From Mesocentrotus franciscanus (Eukaryota > Echinodermata > Echinoidea > Camarodonta > Strongylocentrotidae): a DNA stretch of 64,000 nucleotides. The first letter of the stretch is position 1; the number at the start of each line of letters is the position of its first letter. Location of the stretch: positions 14,011,229 through 14,075,228 of the forward strand of contig CP137671.1 in the NCBI GenBank assembly GCA_037976565.1, given 5' to 3'. The notes beneath the pieces were generated by a model that was not told where the DNA came from, searched no databases, and worked only from the letters and a program-made list of their open reading frames with translations. The position numbers and the translations under genes were made by a program. Shown one piece after another: positions 1-11,504 of this stretch.

Positions 1-529
1 GCCGTCACTATTTTTAATTCGTTGCCCTTCTGGAGTGCCTTAGCTGTATTGTTACCTTGATCAAGAAGTATTGATTGATTTATAATGAGTAATTCTATTT
101 GTACTTTTAGTATTGTCCAAATCGCTTGGATAGCATTGAGTCAATACCATCAATAGTATCTTATAGCATCTGTGCTAAATGTTTTTTTCACTTTGATACA
201 GGTAGGGCCTAAGAAACATTTAATACTATACGTACACCTAATTGGGCCGTTACGTATTTATGTGGCAGGATCATTATTTCAGGAAGTGTGCATAATTCGC
301 ATATATTTACATTGGGGATTTATCATATCATAATATCATATACATATTTCCGGATAAGAGCTTTTAGTTACTTTTGATATGTTAGCCCGTGTTGTTTGTT
401 TTAATGAAAGTTTTTTTTATTTTTCTTGTCATTTTCTTAACCGCAACCACAGATATATACGTCTGCAGGCAGGTAGCGTATTGACGCAAAGTTATGAAAA
501 GTGTGTCCAAATGTTAACGTGAAGAAGAA

Positions 530-1400
530 AGTCTCTCCTCTTTATTAAAAATGTTTGTATTAAAGGAGAAAGTCACTTTACATGTAGAGCAATTAAGTGT
601 TTATCTTAAGAGATAAGGTAACTCCTTGTTTTGAATAAGTTTTATTTAAAAGGAGAAGATCACTTCACATGTTGAACAATTAAGTGTGTATCTTAAAGGA
701 GAACGTACCTCCTTGTTTTGAATAATTTTTATCTAAAAGGAGAGAGTCTATTGACATGTTGAACAATTAAGTGTGTATCTTAGAGGAGAACGTACCTCCT
801 TGTTTTGAATATTTTTTATCTAAAAGGAGAGAGTCTATTCACATGTTGAACGAGTGTTTATCTTCAAGGAGAATTCACTCCTTGTTGTAAATAATGATTG
901 TTTTAAAGAAGAAAACCACTCCACGTGTTAAACAAGTGTTTGTCTTAAAAGAGAATTCACTCCTTGTTGTAAATAATAATTGTTTTAAAGGAGAAAACCA
1001 CTCCACATGTTGAACAAGTCTTTATCTTAATAGAGAATGTCACTCCTTGTTGTAAATAATGATTGTTTTAAAGGAGAAAACCACTCCACATGTTAAACAA
1101 GTGTTTGTCTTAAAAGAGAATTCACTCCTTGTTGTAAATAATAATTGTTTTAAAGGAGAAAACCACTCCACATGTTGAACAAGTCTTTACCTTAATAGAG
1201 AATGTCACTCCTTGTTGTAAATAATGATTGTTTTAAAGGAGAAAACCACTCCACATGTTGAACAAGTGTTTATCTTAAAAGAGAATTCACTCCTTGTTGT
1301 AAATAATGATTATCTTTAAAGGAGAAAACCACTCCACATGTTGAGCAAGTGTTTATCTTAAAGGAGAATGTCACTCCTTGTTGTAAATAATGATTGTTTT
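530..1400. repeat. 83-bp minisatellite, first block
   Basis: About ten degenerate tandem units of roughly 83 bp. Each contains TTTTAAAGGAGAAAACCACT, then CACATGTTGAACAAG, then CACTCCTTGTTGTAAATAAT. Units near 530-900 are more diverged than those at 900-1,400. The second duplication copy holds only about two recognisable units (59,620-59,770), so the array expanded in this copy or contracted in the other. Confidence 0.9.
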
Positions 1401-1402
1401 AA

Positions 1403-2392
1403 AGGTTGTGTATCCCTTTTGTAGCCAAGATCAAATTCTGTAGAACTTTACAGGAATCATAAGTATCTCACGTATGTTCTATCTGTGAAATTTAAACGCT
1501 AGCAGTGACCTATTTATGCAAGGGAAACTGTTTACTCTCTAGACGTTATTGTCAGACACTGTTGAGTGAGTGACTGACAATTTTTAATGTGTTAATAGCA
1601 TAGATAAAAGTGTTATAAATAATGATTGTTTTAAAGGTAGTGTGTCCCTTTTGCAACCAACATTAAATTCTGTAGAACTTTGCAGGAATCATAAGTATGT
1701 CACGTATGTCCTATCCGTGAACATTAAACGTAAGCAGTGACCTAGTTATGCAAGGGAAACCGTTTACTCTCTAAACTTTATTGTTGGATACTGTTGAGTG
1801 ACTGACTGACTTTTAAAAATTTGTTAATAGCATAGATAAAATTCGCTGTAAAGGTAAAATTAATACACATCAATGACCCGCTTCTTATAATGACCAAATA
1901 CAAATTATCGAGTGCTTACTCAGCACAAAACGTACGACTATGCGGGTACAAGGGTCTATTTACTATGAACATGACGGACCAAGAAAGAGGACAAAATATA
2001 CAATTCCTCATTGTAACCTCAACAATTGCTGTGGTAGACAAAGGAACATCCCTTCACTGTTATTATGTAGAAATGTGTAGAACAGGTGTCACATGCATAT
2101 TCACCTGTTCTACTTTTTTACATAATAGCAGTGAAGGGATGTTCCTTTGTCTACCACAGCAATTGTTGAGGGTAGAATGAGGAATTTGTATATTTTGTCC
2201 TCTTTCTTTGTCCGTCATGTTCATAGTGATTTTTTGCAACTCGTTTTGAAAATTCCTAACGGTCGATATCATTCGACATAGAAACAATTCCCAGTTCTAA
2301 TCTTTAAAGAGGATTTTTTTGTATTATCTCTTGTTTACTATAGGATTTACATCATTTTATATTTTTGAGCCTGCAAAAGGGACAGACTACTT
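1403..2392. mobile_element. TTAA-flanked TIR element, composite, inside the minisatellite
   Basis: The left end AGGTTGTGTATCCCTTTTG follows TTAA at 1,399-1,402. The right end, read in reverse complement, is AAGTAGTCTGTCCCTTTTGC and precedes TTAA at 2,393-2,396. The minisatellite resumes on both sides. About 230 bp of the left end, with a piece of satellite, is duplicated in tandem (1,385-1,617 and 1,623-1,845), giving a second left terminus at 1,635. The ends resemble the complete element at 20,955-21,482. A TTAA target duplication is typical of piggyBac-type elements. No transposase reading frame is present. Confidence 0.7.
1962..2228. repeat. 267-bp near-perfect palindrome
   Basis: The arms at 1,962-2,090 and 2,100-2,228 are reverse complements with only a few mismatches and a loop of about 10 bp centred on 2,095. 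Because of the symmetry both strands give short reading frames with nearly the same start, MNMTD followed by ERGQNIQ; these are artefacts. It lies inside the TTAA-flanked element and could be a nested fold-back insertion or the hairpin core of that element. Confidence 0.9.
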
Positions 2393-2915
2393 TTAAAGGA
2401 GAAAATCACTCCACATGTTGAACAAGTTTGTATCTTAAAGGTGAAAGTCACTCCTTGTTGTAAATAATGATCGTTTAAAGGAAAAAAATCACTTCGCATG
2501 TTCAACAAGTGTTTATCTTAGAGGATAATGTCATTCCTTGTTTTAAATAATAATTGTTTTAAAGGAGAAAATAATTCCACATGTTGAACAAGTTTTTGTT
2601 TTAAAAGAAAATGTCACTCCTTGTTGTAAATAATGATCGTTTAAAGGAAAAAAATCACTTCGCATGTTCAACAAGTGTTTATCTTAAAGGATAATGTCAT
2701 TCCTTGTTCTAAATAATAATTGTTTTAAAGGAGAAAATCACTTCGCATGTTCAACAAGTGTTTATCTTAAAAGAGAATGTCACTCCTTGTAAATAATAAT
2801 TGTTTTAAAGCAGAAAACCATTCCACATGTTGAACAAGTACTTATCTTAATAGAGAATGTCACTCCTTGTTGTAAATAATGATTGTTTTAAAGGTGAAAA
2901 CCACTCCACATCTTT
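2392..2915. repeat. 83-bp minisatellite, second block
   Basis: About six more units of the repeat found at 530-1,400, resuming directly after the right TTAA of the inserted element. Units contain the same CACTCCTTGT and CATGTTCAACAAG words. The last unit decays near 2,910. Confidence 0.85.
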
Positions 2916-2984
2916 TGACATCTTTACACAAATGTTCAAAGTTGTATTGTTAATAATAATTGGCAATCATTATTTTTTTTCTCT

Positions 2985-3650
2985 GCAAAGAGGTCTCCGG
3001 CAAGGTTGCCCAGTGTCCGCTTTATTGTTTTAGTTGTCATCGAAATATTAGCAATTGATATTAAATCAGATGAAGCTATTCAAGGTGTTCAATTATCGAC
3101 ATCAGGAGGTATATCTGGTACTCAAGTGAAAATTAGCTTGTTAGCAGATGACACAACAATTTTCGTTGCAAAAGAAATTTCTTTGAAAAATGCCATGCGT
3201 AAAATTTAAAACTTTTGGTTGTACTGTCATTATTGTGATGTGTTATTGTTAATAAATTCAAACAAAATTCAAATAAATAAATAAATTCAATATTAGAATG
3301 CAGCTGTTATGGGGAAACACATATATAAAAGACACAGAATTATGTTTAAGGTGGAAACATTGGCTAAAATCTGGAATATTCTTTATTGGGGATATCATAG
3401 ACGCCAAAGGGGATGTGGATATAAATCAGGCAAAATAATTATTTATGTGAGGTTAAATTACTTTGGAAGTGTATACTTCGTGACTGGAAAAGAAAATTAA
3501 AATGTGAAACTGGTTTTTTGTTCATATGAAAACACACGTCTTCATTATTTTGAATTGACACCAAAAGTATGTCATTATATCAGTTATAAAATAAACAAGT
3601 CACCAATTGTATATAAGGTATTCGTTGAAAGAACTTTTATAAATCCAAAT
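2985..3650 (+). pseudogene. LINE reverse-transcriptase remnant (L1/Tx1-like)
   Basis: The translation starts with RGLRQGCPVSALLF at 2,989, shifts frame, and continues through VVIEILAID to LLADDTTIF (about 3,140-3,165). These are reverse-transcriptase motifs B and C, the latter with its aspartate pair. Near 3,303-3,450 another frame reads LLWGNTYI, then WLKSGIFFIGDIID, a pattern seen after the polymerase domain in L1/Tx1-clade LINEs. There are several frameshifts and stops and no 5' part, so it is a dead fragment. The second duplication copy lacks it, so it arrived after the duplication or was lost there. Confidence 0.75.
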
Positions 3651-3926
3651 GTTCATCCAGTTATTCAGTATTCTACAACCGTATGCTCATTAAGTTATTG
3701 ATTCTTTTATGTTTAAATAATCCCTCGAAATGATAAACAGTATTTCATTTTGTATAGTTCCTTGGCATTTTCATGGCGAGTGCCCTCCCCCCCTTGTGAA
3801 ATGAAAGGCATCATGGGAGTGGAGGGCGGGGATTGAGAGGTCATGAGTATCGAACTTTAATTTACAAAATGCAGCGTATGGAAATAGCGACAAATGAGAA
3901 GTGATAGCTGAAGATTAGAAGTTATA

Positions 3927-4826
3927 CCGTGTGAGTCAAAACAAGTTTACACTCAGAAAATTGTCCTTTATTTAAAAGGTCAGCTATGCACAAAATGTTA
4001 CCATACATGATTTAAGAGAGTTTTATATCCCGAATCGTTTGGTATCATTTTTGTGTGGTATGTGTTCACGCTTGGATGAACAGGAGGCATTGTTTGCAAG
4101 AGTGCAAAAATCGACGTGCGCAAAAGTATTAAAGTGAGAGAATGAATTTAATGTATCAAATGAGATGCATTGCACACATAAGGAACACAAGCACACACAC
4201 AAAGCAAACACACACACACACACACGCACACACACATAATTACAAAGCACATTTAGATGCAGCTAGACTGACCGAGTCCTTTGGGAGAAACAATTCATTG
4301 TGATTTTAATGCACCAAACTTGCATTATGATTGAATTTAAATTTCATTTTGAAATTAAATGGGAAATTTGCGGCTTGACAGAAATGTTCATTACGTAATA
4401 ATGACTTGGACGCGTGTATTTTTCATTTATCCGAGTGTGCGAGTGCGCGGAACCGTGTGCGTGTGTGTGTATGTGTGTGTGTGTGTGTGTGACTGACTGA
4501 GCGTGACTCTGTGTATGTTTTGATTTGTGTGGGATGATAAATTATGTTAGGGATGTCATTTGGATCTGCAAGACCGAATTAATATACTAATCCCAATTGT
4601 TTTATTCAAACATCACATAGGCATCAATTTGGCGCAAGTCGATTTTTGCACTCTCTTAAACAATGTCTCCTGTTCATCCAAGCGTGAACACATACCACAC
4701 AGAAATGATACCAAATGAATTGGGATAAAACACTCTTCCATAAGATGTATACAAATTTACTGTTCATAAATGATTTTTAAAATAATTAGCAATTTTCTAG
4801 GTGTAAACTTTTTTTGACTCACACTT
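3927..4826. mobile_element. 900-bp TA-flanked fold-back element (mariner-like MITE)
   Basis: The ends are GTGTGAGTCAAAACAAG on the left and, in reverse complement, GTGTGAGTCAAAAAAAG on the right, flanked by TA at 3,925-3,926 and 4,827-4,828. The inverted arms are at least about 190 bp (through 4,120 and from 4,628), including GAGTGCAAAAATCGAC and its complement. A CA tract (4,197-4,236) and a GT tract (4,462-4,492) sit symmetrically inside. The duplicate at about 62,533 has the unoccupied sequence, confirming an insertion. The TA duplication suggests Tc1/mariner mobilisation; there is no transposase. Confidence 0.85.
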
Positions 4827-4959
4827 TATGGTTTACGATATTATATGGCACAACGATAAACAGAAGGTATAGATCATACAGATGATATGGAGAGTTGAGA
4901 GTAGGAGACAGGGGAGGGAACATTAGAGAAGAGTACATGAGCAAATGCCGAAATGTAAC

Positions 4960-5011
4960 GGAAGAGAGAGAGAGAGAGAGTGAGAAATGGAGAGAAAGAG
5001 AGATATATGGA

Positions 5012-5054
<43 letters not shown>

Positions 5055-5060
5055 GGAAAG
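4960..5060. repeat. GA/GT compound microsatellite
   Basis: A (GA)n run, a (GT)n run at about 5,011-5,032, then (GA)n again. The equivalent stretch of the second duplication copy is a GA-rich run at 62,594-62,745 without the GT part. Confidence 0.95.
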
Positions 5061-5270
5061 AAAGAGATAGCTTGGAAGTGTATTACACCGCATGGTAAAA
5101 GAAGAGACAGACACTCAGGGAGAAATGAAGAGAGAGAGGGGTACAGAGATTAGAAAAGCGTCAAGGTGTAAGCTCCGCAATGCCAAGGGAGACACGCGGT
5201 GGAGACTTGGACAAAGAGACACACAGAGCGGAGAGCATTAAGGGGGAGGCTTTCAGCTTTGTAACGAGTT

Positions 5271-6107
5271 CATTTGTATGACAGCACACAGATAAGAGAA
5301 ACAGAATGGTAATAATTTGAAATAAATCGGACAAATAACATGAAGGTTATGAATGTTTGACAAAATGAAATCACTACATCAGATCTCAAATTAGCAATAT
5401 CGTCATATTATTGTGACCTAGCCACGGACCCCCCGTCTGTCAGTTTGTCGTGTACAAAAATATTATGATTCCTTTTTTTTTTAATATCTTTCTCCCTTTA
5501 TCGCCTTTTTCCTTGAGACACTAATCAAATTATTCTATGGATAGCATACCAATATAGGTCCTCTAAAAGGCAAAGACATATTTTTAAAAATGACAATTTT
5601 GAAATTTTGTTTGGTGGAATAATTAGACAGTCGTCCGCCATTATGATCAGTATGGTCGTTTTTTTGTTTTCATAGGTTTTTTTTTTCTCTTCTCTCATAA
5701 AGAAAATTTCACATAATTTAAAACATTTTATACAAAATTACAATAATCTTCACATAGGCCTAAGTAAATTTGCAAGTGAACTTTAACATTTCCATTCAAG
5801 GTTACAAATACATTTTCATATAAAATATATTTGCAAATGAAGTTACACATTTACAGAAGAAAAATATTCACATAAACAAAAATAAAGTTTAAAATTTTAA
5901 ACAAATCGCACATAAAACTACAATTTCCTCGTCCACCTTGCATACAAATTTCCAATTATTTATTGTCTTTTCCACAATAATTTTTCTAAATTTCCTTCAA
6001 AATTTCCTTCAAAGAGAAAAAAGGATTATCATGGTGACATAACCGATTCAGCCAAAATTCCGGAACGTATAGGGATCAGGGGCGGCGATTTCTTTTTATG
6101 ACCGGGG
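5271..6107. other. AT-rich interval, nothing recognised
   Basis: No coding frame or clear repeat was seen. The right end, from about 6,075, carries CAGGGGCGGCGATTT, which resembles a hAT-type MITE terminus interrupted by the fold-back element that follows. The second duplication copy lacks this interval. Confidence 0.5.
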
Positions 6108-7848
6108 TGTTACACCCACAAATGTAATAACGCCCACAAATGTAACAACGCCCACAAATGTAATAACACTTTACCCACAAATGTAATAACACCCACAAAT
6201 GTAATAACACTTTACCCACAAATGTAATAATTTCACCCACAAATGTAATAACCACTTTACCCACAAATGTAATAATTTTGGTAAGTGGTTGTTACACCCA
6301 CAAATGTAATAACGCCCACAAATGTAACAACGCCCACAAATGTAATAACACTTTACCCACAAATGTAATAACACCCACAAATGTAATAACACTTTACCCA
6401 CAAATGTAATAATTTCACCCACAAATGTAATAACCACTTTACCCACAAATGTAATAATTTTGAATCACCCACAAATGTAATAATGACTTTACCCACAAAT
6501 GTAATAAATTTGAAGGGATATTTTGTCGAATTTGTTCAAAACTAAAACCCTGTAATAAAGCATGGGTATAGCGCGCAGTCTTTACTCCAGACCCGGTTAT
6601 TTCAAAATTTAAAAAACAGACCCCATAATCATTTTCCTGTGGAATAACATAACAATCGAGCGTAGTCTTTCCTCCAGACCCGGACATTTCAAAAAAAAAA
6701 ACAATAAAAACAAAACAAAAATTCAAATCTAAGACCCAACAATCCTCCAAATTAAGACCCGGTAATAAAGTATGGGATTAGAGCGTAGTCTTTACTTCAG
6801 ACTCGGTTATTTAAAAAAAAAAAATCTTCAAACTAAGACCTCCCATCCTTTTCCTGTGGAATAACGTGTGTGTGTGTGTGTATTGGGTTTTTACAGACGT
6901 GTATCAATCAGATATGATTATTTACGTCTGGGGACCGACCTTTAACGTCACCATCCGAAAGATGGGTATAGAGCGTAGTCTTTCCTCCAGACCCGGTTAT
7001 TTCAAAAGAAAAAGAAATTTAAACAAATCTTCGAAACTAAGTCCCACCATTTTATTCCTCTTTTTTTTCATTTAAAAATAAATTACATTATAACATATGT
7101 GGATACAACACGTCACAAATAAATGATTGGTCGGCGGTCACACGAACTGACAAATCAGTCAAAATGGTCCATATATATAACACACAGAGGAGGGACCGAT
7201 TCGATGGTTCGTTGACCGTCGACGATTTGTTAATATGTAAAAATTCTAACGCCCACAAATATCCTGGAATTCAATGTTCGTAGAAAAAGTAATCGAATAA
7301 GTGACCTTAAATGTATTTAAATATTGTATATATAATATCATTTTTTTAAATGACCGGGTCTGGAAGAACAACTATGCTCTAAACCCATGCTTTATTACAG
7401 GATCTTAGTTTGGAAGATGGTGGGTCTTAATTTTAAAGTTTTTGTTTTTGTTTTGTTTTGTTTTTGAAATAACCGAGTCTAGAGGAAAGACTACGTTCAA
7501 TACTCATGTTATTCCACATGAATAAGATGATGGGGTCTTAGTTTTGAAGATTAAAAAAAAATTAAACGGGTCTGGAGTAAAGACTGCGCGCTATACCCAT
7601 GCTTTATTACAGGGTTTTAGTTTTGAACAAATTCGACAAAATATCCCTTCAAATTTATTACATTTGTGGGTAAAGTCATTATTACATTTGTGGGTGATTC
7701 AAAATTATTACATTTGTGGGTGAAATTATTACATTTGTGGGTAAAGTGTTATTACATTTGTGGGTGTTATTACATTTGTGGGTAAAGTGTTATTACATTT
7801 GTGGGCGTTGTTACATTTGTGGGCGTTATTACATTTGTGGGTGTAACA
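6108..7848. mobile_element. 1.74-kb fold-back element with 16-bp repeat arrays
   Basis: The termini are TGTTACACCC and its complement GGGTGTAACA. Both arms are arrays of a unit around CCCACAAATGTAATAAC (left arm 6,108-6,510; right arm 7,660-7,848, inverted). Inside each array lie inverted A-rich repeats of about 110 bp containing CTCCAGACCCGGTTATTTC. A unique core of about 265 bp at 7,066-7,330 is shared with the larger element at 51,942-56,491. The flanking bases are CGGGG and GGGGG, compatible with a mutated 5-bp target duplication. The left array is itself duplicated (6,108-6,280 and 6,293-6,465). No transposase is encoded. Confidence 0.85.
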
Positions 7849-8089
7849 GGGGGACGAAATACGAGGGACGAGGGAGCAGTGGTGTAATGAGCAAAAAAAT
7901 TTAGGGGGGAGAAAAAAAATCCGCATCACCACCACTCTTACATCTTACATGCAGGCCCCGCGGAACGTTTTTCAAAGTGGGGCTAAAGTATTTACGATCA
8001 GGTAGAGCAAAGTGAGCGAGGCAAGTGGATCGTTATTGGCGTGGGGTCGAGGGGCAAGCCCCGGTGGGGGTCAAGGAGTGGAGCCCCAT

Positions 8090-8345
8090 GAAGCTCTGGG
8101 GTTTTAGGCATTTAATTACGGTCAGATGAGCATCCAGGGGCCCGCCTTAGGGGCCCTGGTGGGGTCCAGGGGGCGAATCCCCCGGAAGCTCACGAGGTTT
8201 TAGGCATTTAATTACGGTTAGATGAGCATATTTTGATATCTTATTTTTGACACTGGCATGCATGTCACTAATTGGAGTGGGGTCCCAAGAAGCTCAGGGG
8301 TTTTAGGCATTATATTACGATCAGATGAGCATCCATGGGGCCGCC
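8090..8345. repeat. Three direct copies of a ~95-bp repeat
   Basis: Copies start at 8,090, 8,185 and 8,289. Each begins GAAGCTC, continues GGTTTTAGGCATT, and has TCAGATGAGCAT or a close variant; copies 1 and 3 continue into a GC-rich CCGCCTTAGGG stretch. The apparent start codon of the nuclease-like reading frame (8,325) lies inside the third copy, so its first 15 or so residues are repeat-derived. Confidence 0.8.
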
Positions 8346-10249
8346 TTAGGGCCCTTGGTGGGGTCCTGGGAAGACGTTTTAACTCTGAGAGACAAGTCGG
8401 CTAGTTCTAAAACAGCGCACAAAGAAGAGGCTCCAGCAAGGATATCTGCAGACCAAGGTGACAGAGACGGGTTGCGCAGAAAACTGGATGTGAGCATCGA
8501 TCCCATGGATCCAGAGAATCACCCAGCCAACATTATCAATGTGGTCAATGGACGGATCGCTCCTGAATCAGTGAATGTTGACAGAGCAGTTGAAATTGGT
8601 GCTCAGCAAATGGGTGAGTTTGAACGGAAATTGCCTGGAGGTTTCTACGACAAAATTTCGAAGAAAGTTCAAACCATGGCTGTCATGAAGAAATCAATTG
8701 ACGTAGGCGATTCCAAGGTGTACGATACCAAGTTGGTATACTCTCGCGTGATAGGTTTACAAGCAAGTTCCAGAGATGTTAACTTTCATGATGTAATGTC
8801 ATGCGAGGTGTCGCCAGTTCATACAGCTCTGTTTGATGAGTCTGGAGATATGCGTATGTCGAATTCCAAGGCCGCTTTGAAGAACCAGACAAAGGTTGAA
8901 ATATCAGCTAGACACGCGACACTTGAAGAAACGTGCACGGTGATCGATGGCTGTACTCTTCTGTGGATTCCTACTTGGCCTTCATCATCACCAACACGAC
9001 AACCAACAGTGATGGACTTTGTATCGAAATTCAAAGGCAAGATTGAAGAGAGACTAAAATCCGGTGATGTGTACTTGGTATTTGACAGGTACAATGATTA
9101 CAGCACCAAGTGTGCAACCAGGATATCGAGAGGCAATGATGGTTGCAGAGTTTTCCAACTGAGTCCAACTTCACCCCTTCCGTCTCAGAAACTGACTCTG
9201 ACAGTCACAGAGAACAAGAAACAGTTGATTAACATCATTTGTCAACATCTGCAAAGCGATGCAGGTTTTATCATAAAACACAAGCTTGTTATCACCATCC
9301 AAGATGACACTCCTGTTGAACTAGGTCCAGGTGGTGTTCCAATCCAATGGCACGATATGGCCACATCTCATGAGGAGGCTGATGTGATTATTGATCAGCA
9401 GGCTATCATGCTTGCAGATGAAGGAAGATCCGTCAGGGTGCTTGCAGACGACACAGATGTCTATGTTCTTCTGCTTCATTTCTACCAAAAGCAAGGCCTT
9501 CAGTCACCCTTGATAATGGAGTCGCCCATCAGAGACAGATCTGTAATCGATATACATGCCACAGTGGACATGCACACACAGACATCATCCCTTCTATGTT
9601 AGCAGGTCACGCATTAACAGGTTGTGATACTGTTGGTGCACATTTTGGAGTTGGCAAAGAAACTTTGCTAAAAGTGCTGCGGCAGAAAAATGGGTTCCCA
9701 TTGCCATCGATTGGAGACATACATGCAGATATGGCCGACGTGATGAAAGATGCAACAGCGCTCATAACATCATGCTATGGACAACCCAAGGCTACGACAC
9801 TACCAAATGCCCGACTGAAAGTGTGGACTACACGGGTCGGGAAAGCAGGAGCTACCAACACTCCGAATCTTGCTGCAATGCCACCAACAACTGAAGCTTT
9901 CAAAGAGAATTTTAAGCGTGCCGATCTTCAAACATGAATTTGGAAGAGTGCTTTGGAATTGAATCCATCGACATTGGATCCCACTGCATTTGGTTACATG
10001 AAAGACGAAGCAACAAAGTCACTCATCCCGGTAACCAGTCCACCAAATGTGAAACTTGCACCTGCAAACATACTGAGACTTATACGTTGCAATTGTGCAA
10101 GTGACAACCCATGCAAATCATCAGGATGTGGATGCAACAAAGCCAAATTAGCGTGCACAATGTTCTGTGCGTGTCATGCATCCGTGCGATGTCTAAATGA
10201 TCAGACTCGGGCAGCAAACAATGTAAATCAAAAAGACAGTGATGCGTGA
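8325..10249 (+). pseudogene. FEN1/XPG-like (PIN-fold) nuclease with cysteine-rich tail, broken
   Basis: Three reading-frame pieces (8,325-9,602; 9,596-9,937; 9,953-10,249) form one coding sequence. In order they show the acidic motifs of FEN1/XPG nucleases: VIDGCTLL (residue about 206), YLVFDRYND (250), SHEEADVII (348), LADDTDVYVL (373), then HALTGCDTVGAHFGVGKETL, which parallels the FEN1 GCD plus helix-hairpin-helix segment. The tail (10,083-10,190) has ten cysteines in a tesmin/CXC-like spacing (CNC, CGC, CAC). Two lesions are visible: a 2-base slip in the CA run at 9,573-9,580 and an in-frame TGA at 9,935-9,937. Coding-like sequence continues on both sides, so the damage looks recent. No introns are seen, which fits a transposon-borne gene; Academ DNA transposons are reported to carry XPG nucleases. 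A true N-terminus before about 8,385 is not evident. The family call is firm; host gene versus element gene is open. Confidence 0.8.
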
Positions 10250-11140
10250 GCTCAGTTCAGCAAAGGAAGAAAAGGCGAATCCTTAAAATAATTGCGCACA
10301 AGGTGAATTGTGAAGGTAACAATCCTAATCTCGATATTTAAAGTGACCTACACTATAAAACGGTATCACATTCATGAAAGAAGAGTGATCAAATTATCAT
10401 TTTTCACGTAATGGTATCTAAGGAATTCAAATCGTATTGTGAAAACAAATGTTTATTACTATAGCTAGACCATTGATAGAAATTCTGTGATAAACTAGCA
10501 TTGCCGCCATTTTGAATATGTAAATGAGCAAATATACAACGGCCGCCAAAGACAAATATCCAAATCATTTCATCTCTGATCATGTGGGGGCATCATCAGG
10601 TTTCATTTTACAATGGTTTCCATGAAGTACCAGTATACTACTATGTCAATATCCGTAATGTATAATACTTATGGCAAATGTTGCTTAAAATTTATCATTT
10701 TGGTGGCCATTTTTGTTTGTTCCCATTATCTAAATTAATCATTATTGACAAATGAGTATGACATAAGTATTTGGTACACTTAGGTATTCTAGGAATTGGA
10801 AACATAAGATGGAAATAAATGAGTATAATACTATTTTATTGTGATTCTAAGCTTAACAGCTGGCCTTTATCCGCCATTTTGAATATGCAAATTAGCAACA
10901 AATACAATGGAAAATATGCTAATTATGTCTATCTATGTTCATGTATGATCATCATGAATGTGTTGACAATGGTCTTTGTGAATTATAAGCACACCACTCT
11001 GCCAATATTTCATAATGTATTATGAAATAATTCAAATTTTACTCAAAATAGGCTATTTTGGCGGCCATTTTGTTTTTGGCCATATCTTAAAATGCTCAAC
11101 ACTGACAAAGTTCCAGTTTTCTGTTTGATCATCTGCAATG
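10250..11140. repeat. AT-rich interval with a ~365-bp imperfect direct repeat
   Basis: Follows the nuclease-like gene and has no coding frame. Two related units are visible: CCGCCATTTTGAATATG at about 10,505 and 10,871, and GGCCATTTT with TTGACAAA-like words at about 10,710-10,750 and 11,063-11,110. It could be the 3' non-coding part of the element that carried the nuclease gene. The second duplication copy lacks it. Confidence 0.5.
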
Positions 11141-11504
11141 CCTAAGGAAACAGAATCCACCAACAAAAAAACTTATTTCAACAAAACGAGGTATAGCTCA
11201 GTGGCTGCCAAACTACAATGATGTTTATTTGATATAATATCACCATCCAACCAAAACAGACAATATCATACAGACACGAAAGGTTTACAATTCTGATGGT
11301 CTCTCATTACATTCATCAGTATTCGATAAACGGCTTTGTTTTTTTTCTTCAATATCACACAGGAGATGTGAGCCATGTAGCACAAATACAATGTCATAAC
11401 ATTCATAACATAATATCCACATGATTGACACGAACTTGAAACATGCAGAACAAGCTCACTTTAATTACCCTTCCATCAATTTTCTTCCCTATGCTATGTA
11501 TACA

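Noticed and set aside
6108..6510. CRISPR-like array of short regular repeats
   Set aside because: The units are almost contiguous with 2-8 bp variable joints, no 25-40 bp spacers, no cas genes, and the genome is animal.
6076..6750. Reading frames rich in ITFVGKV, LLHLWV and YYICG (also 7,716-7,904, 51,922-52,149, 56,284-56,547)
   Set aside because: They are translations of the 16-bp fold-back arrays; composition and periodicity follow the DNA repeat and exist in several frames.
11186..11210. GGTATAGCTCAGTGGCTG resembling a tRNA A box
   Set aside because: No B box or cloverleaf follows.
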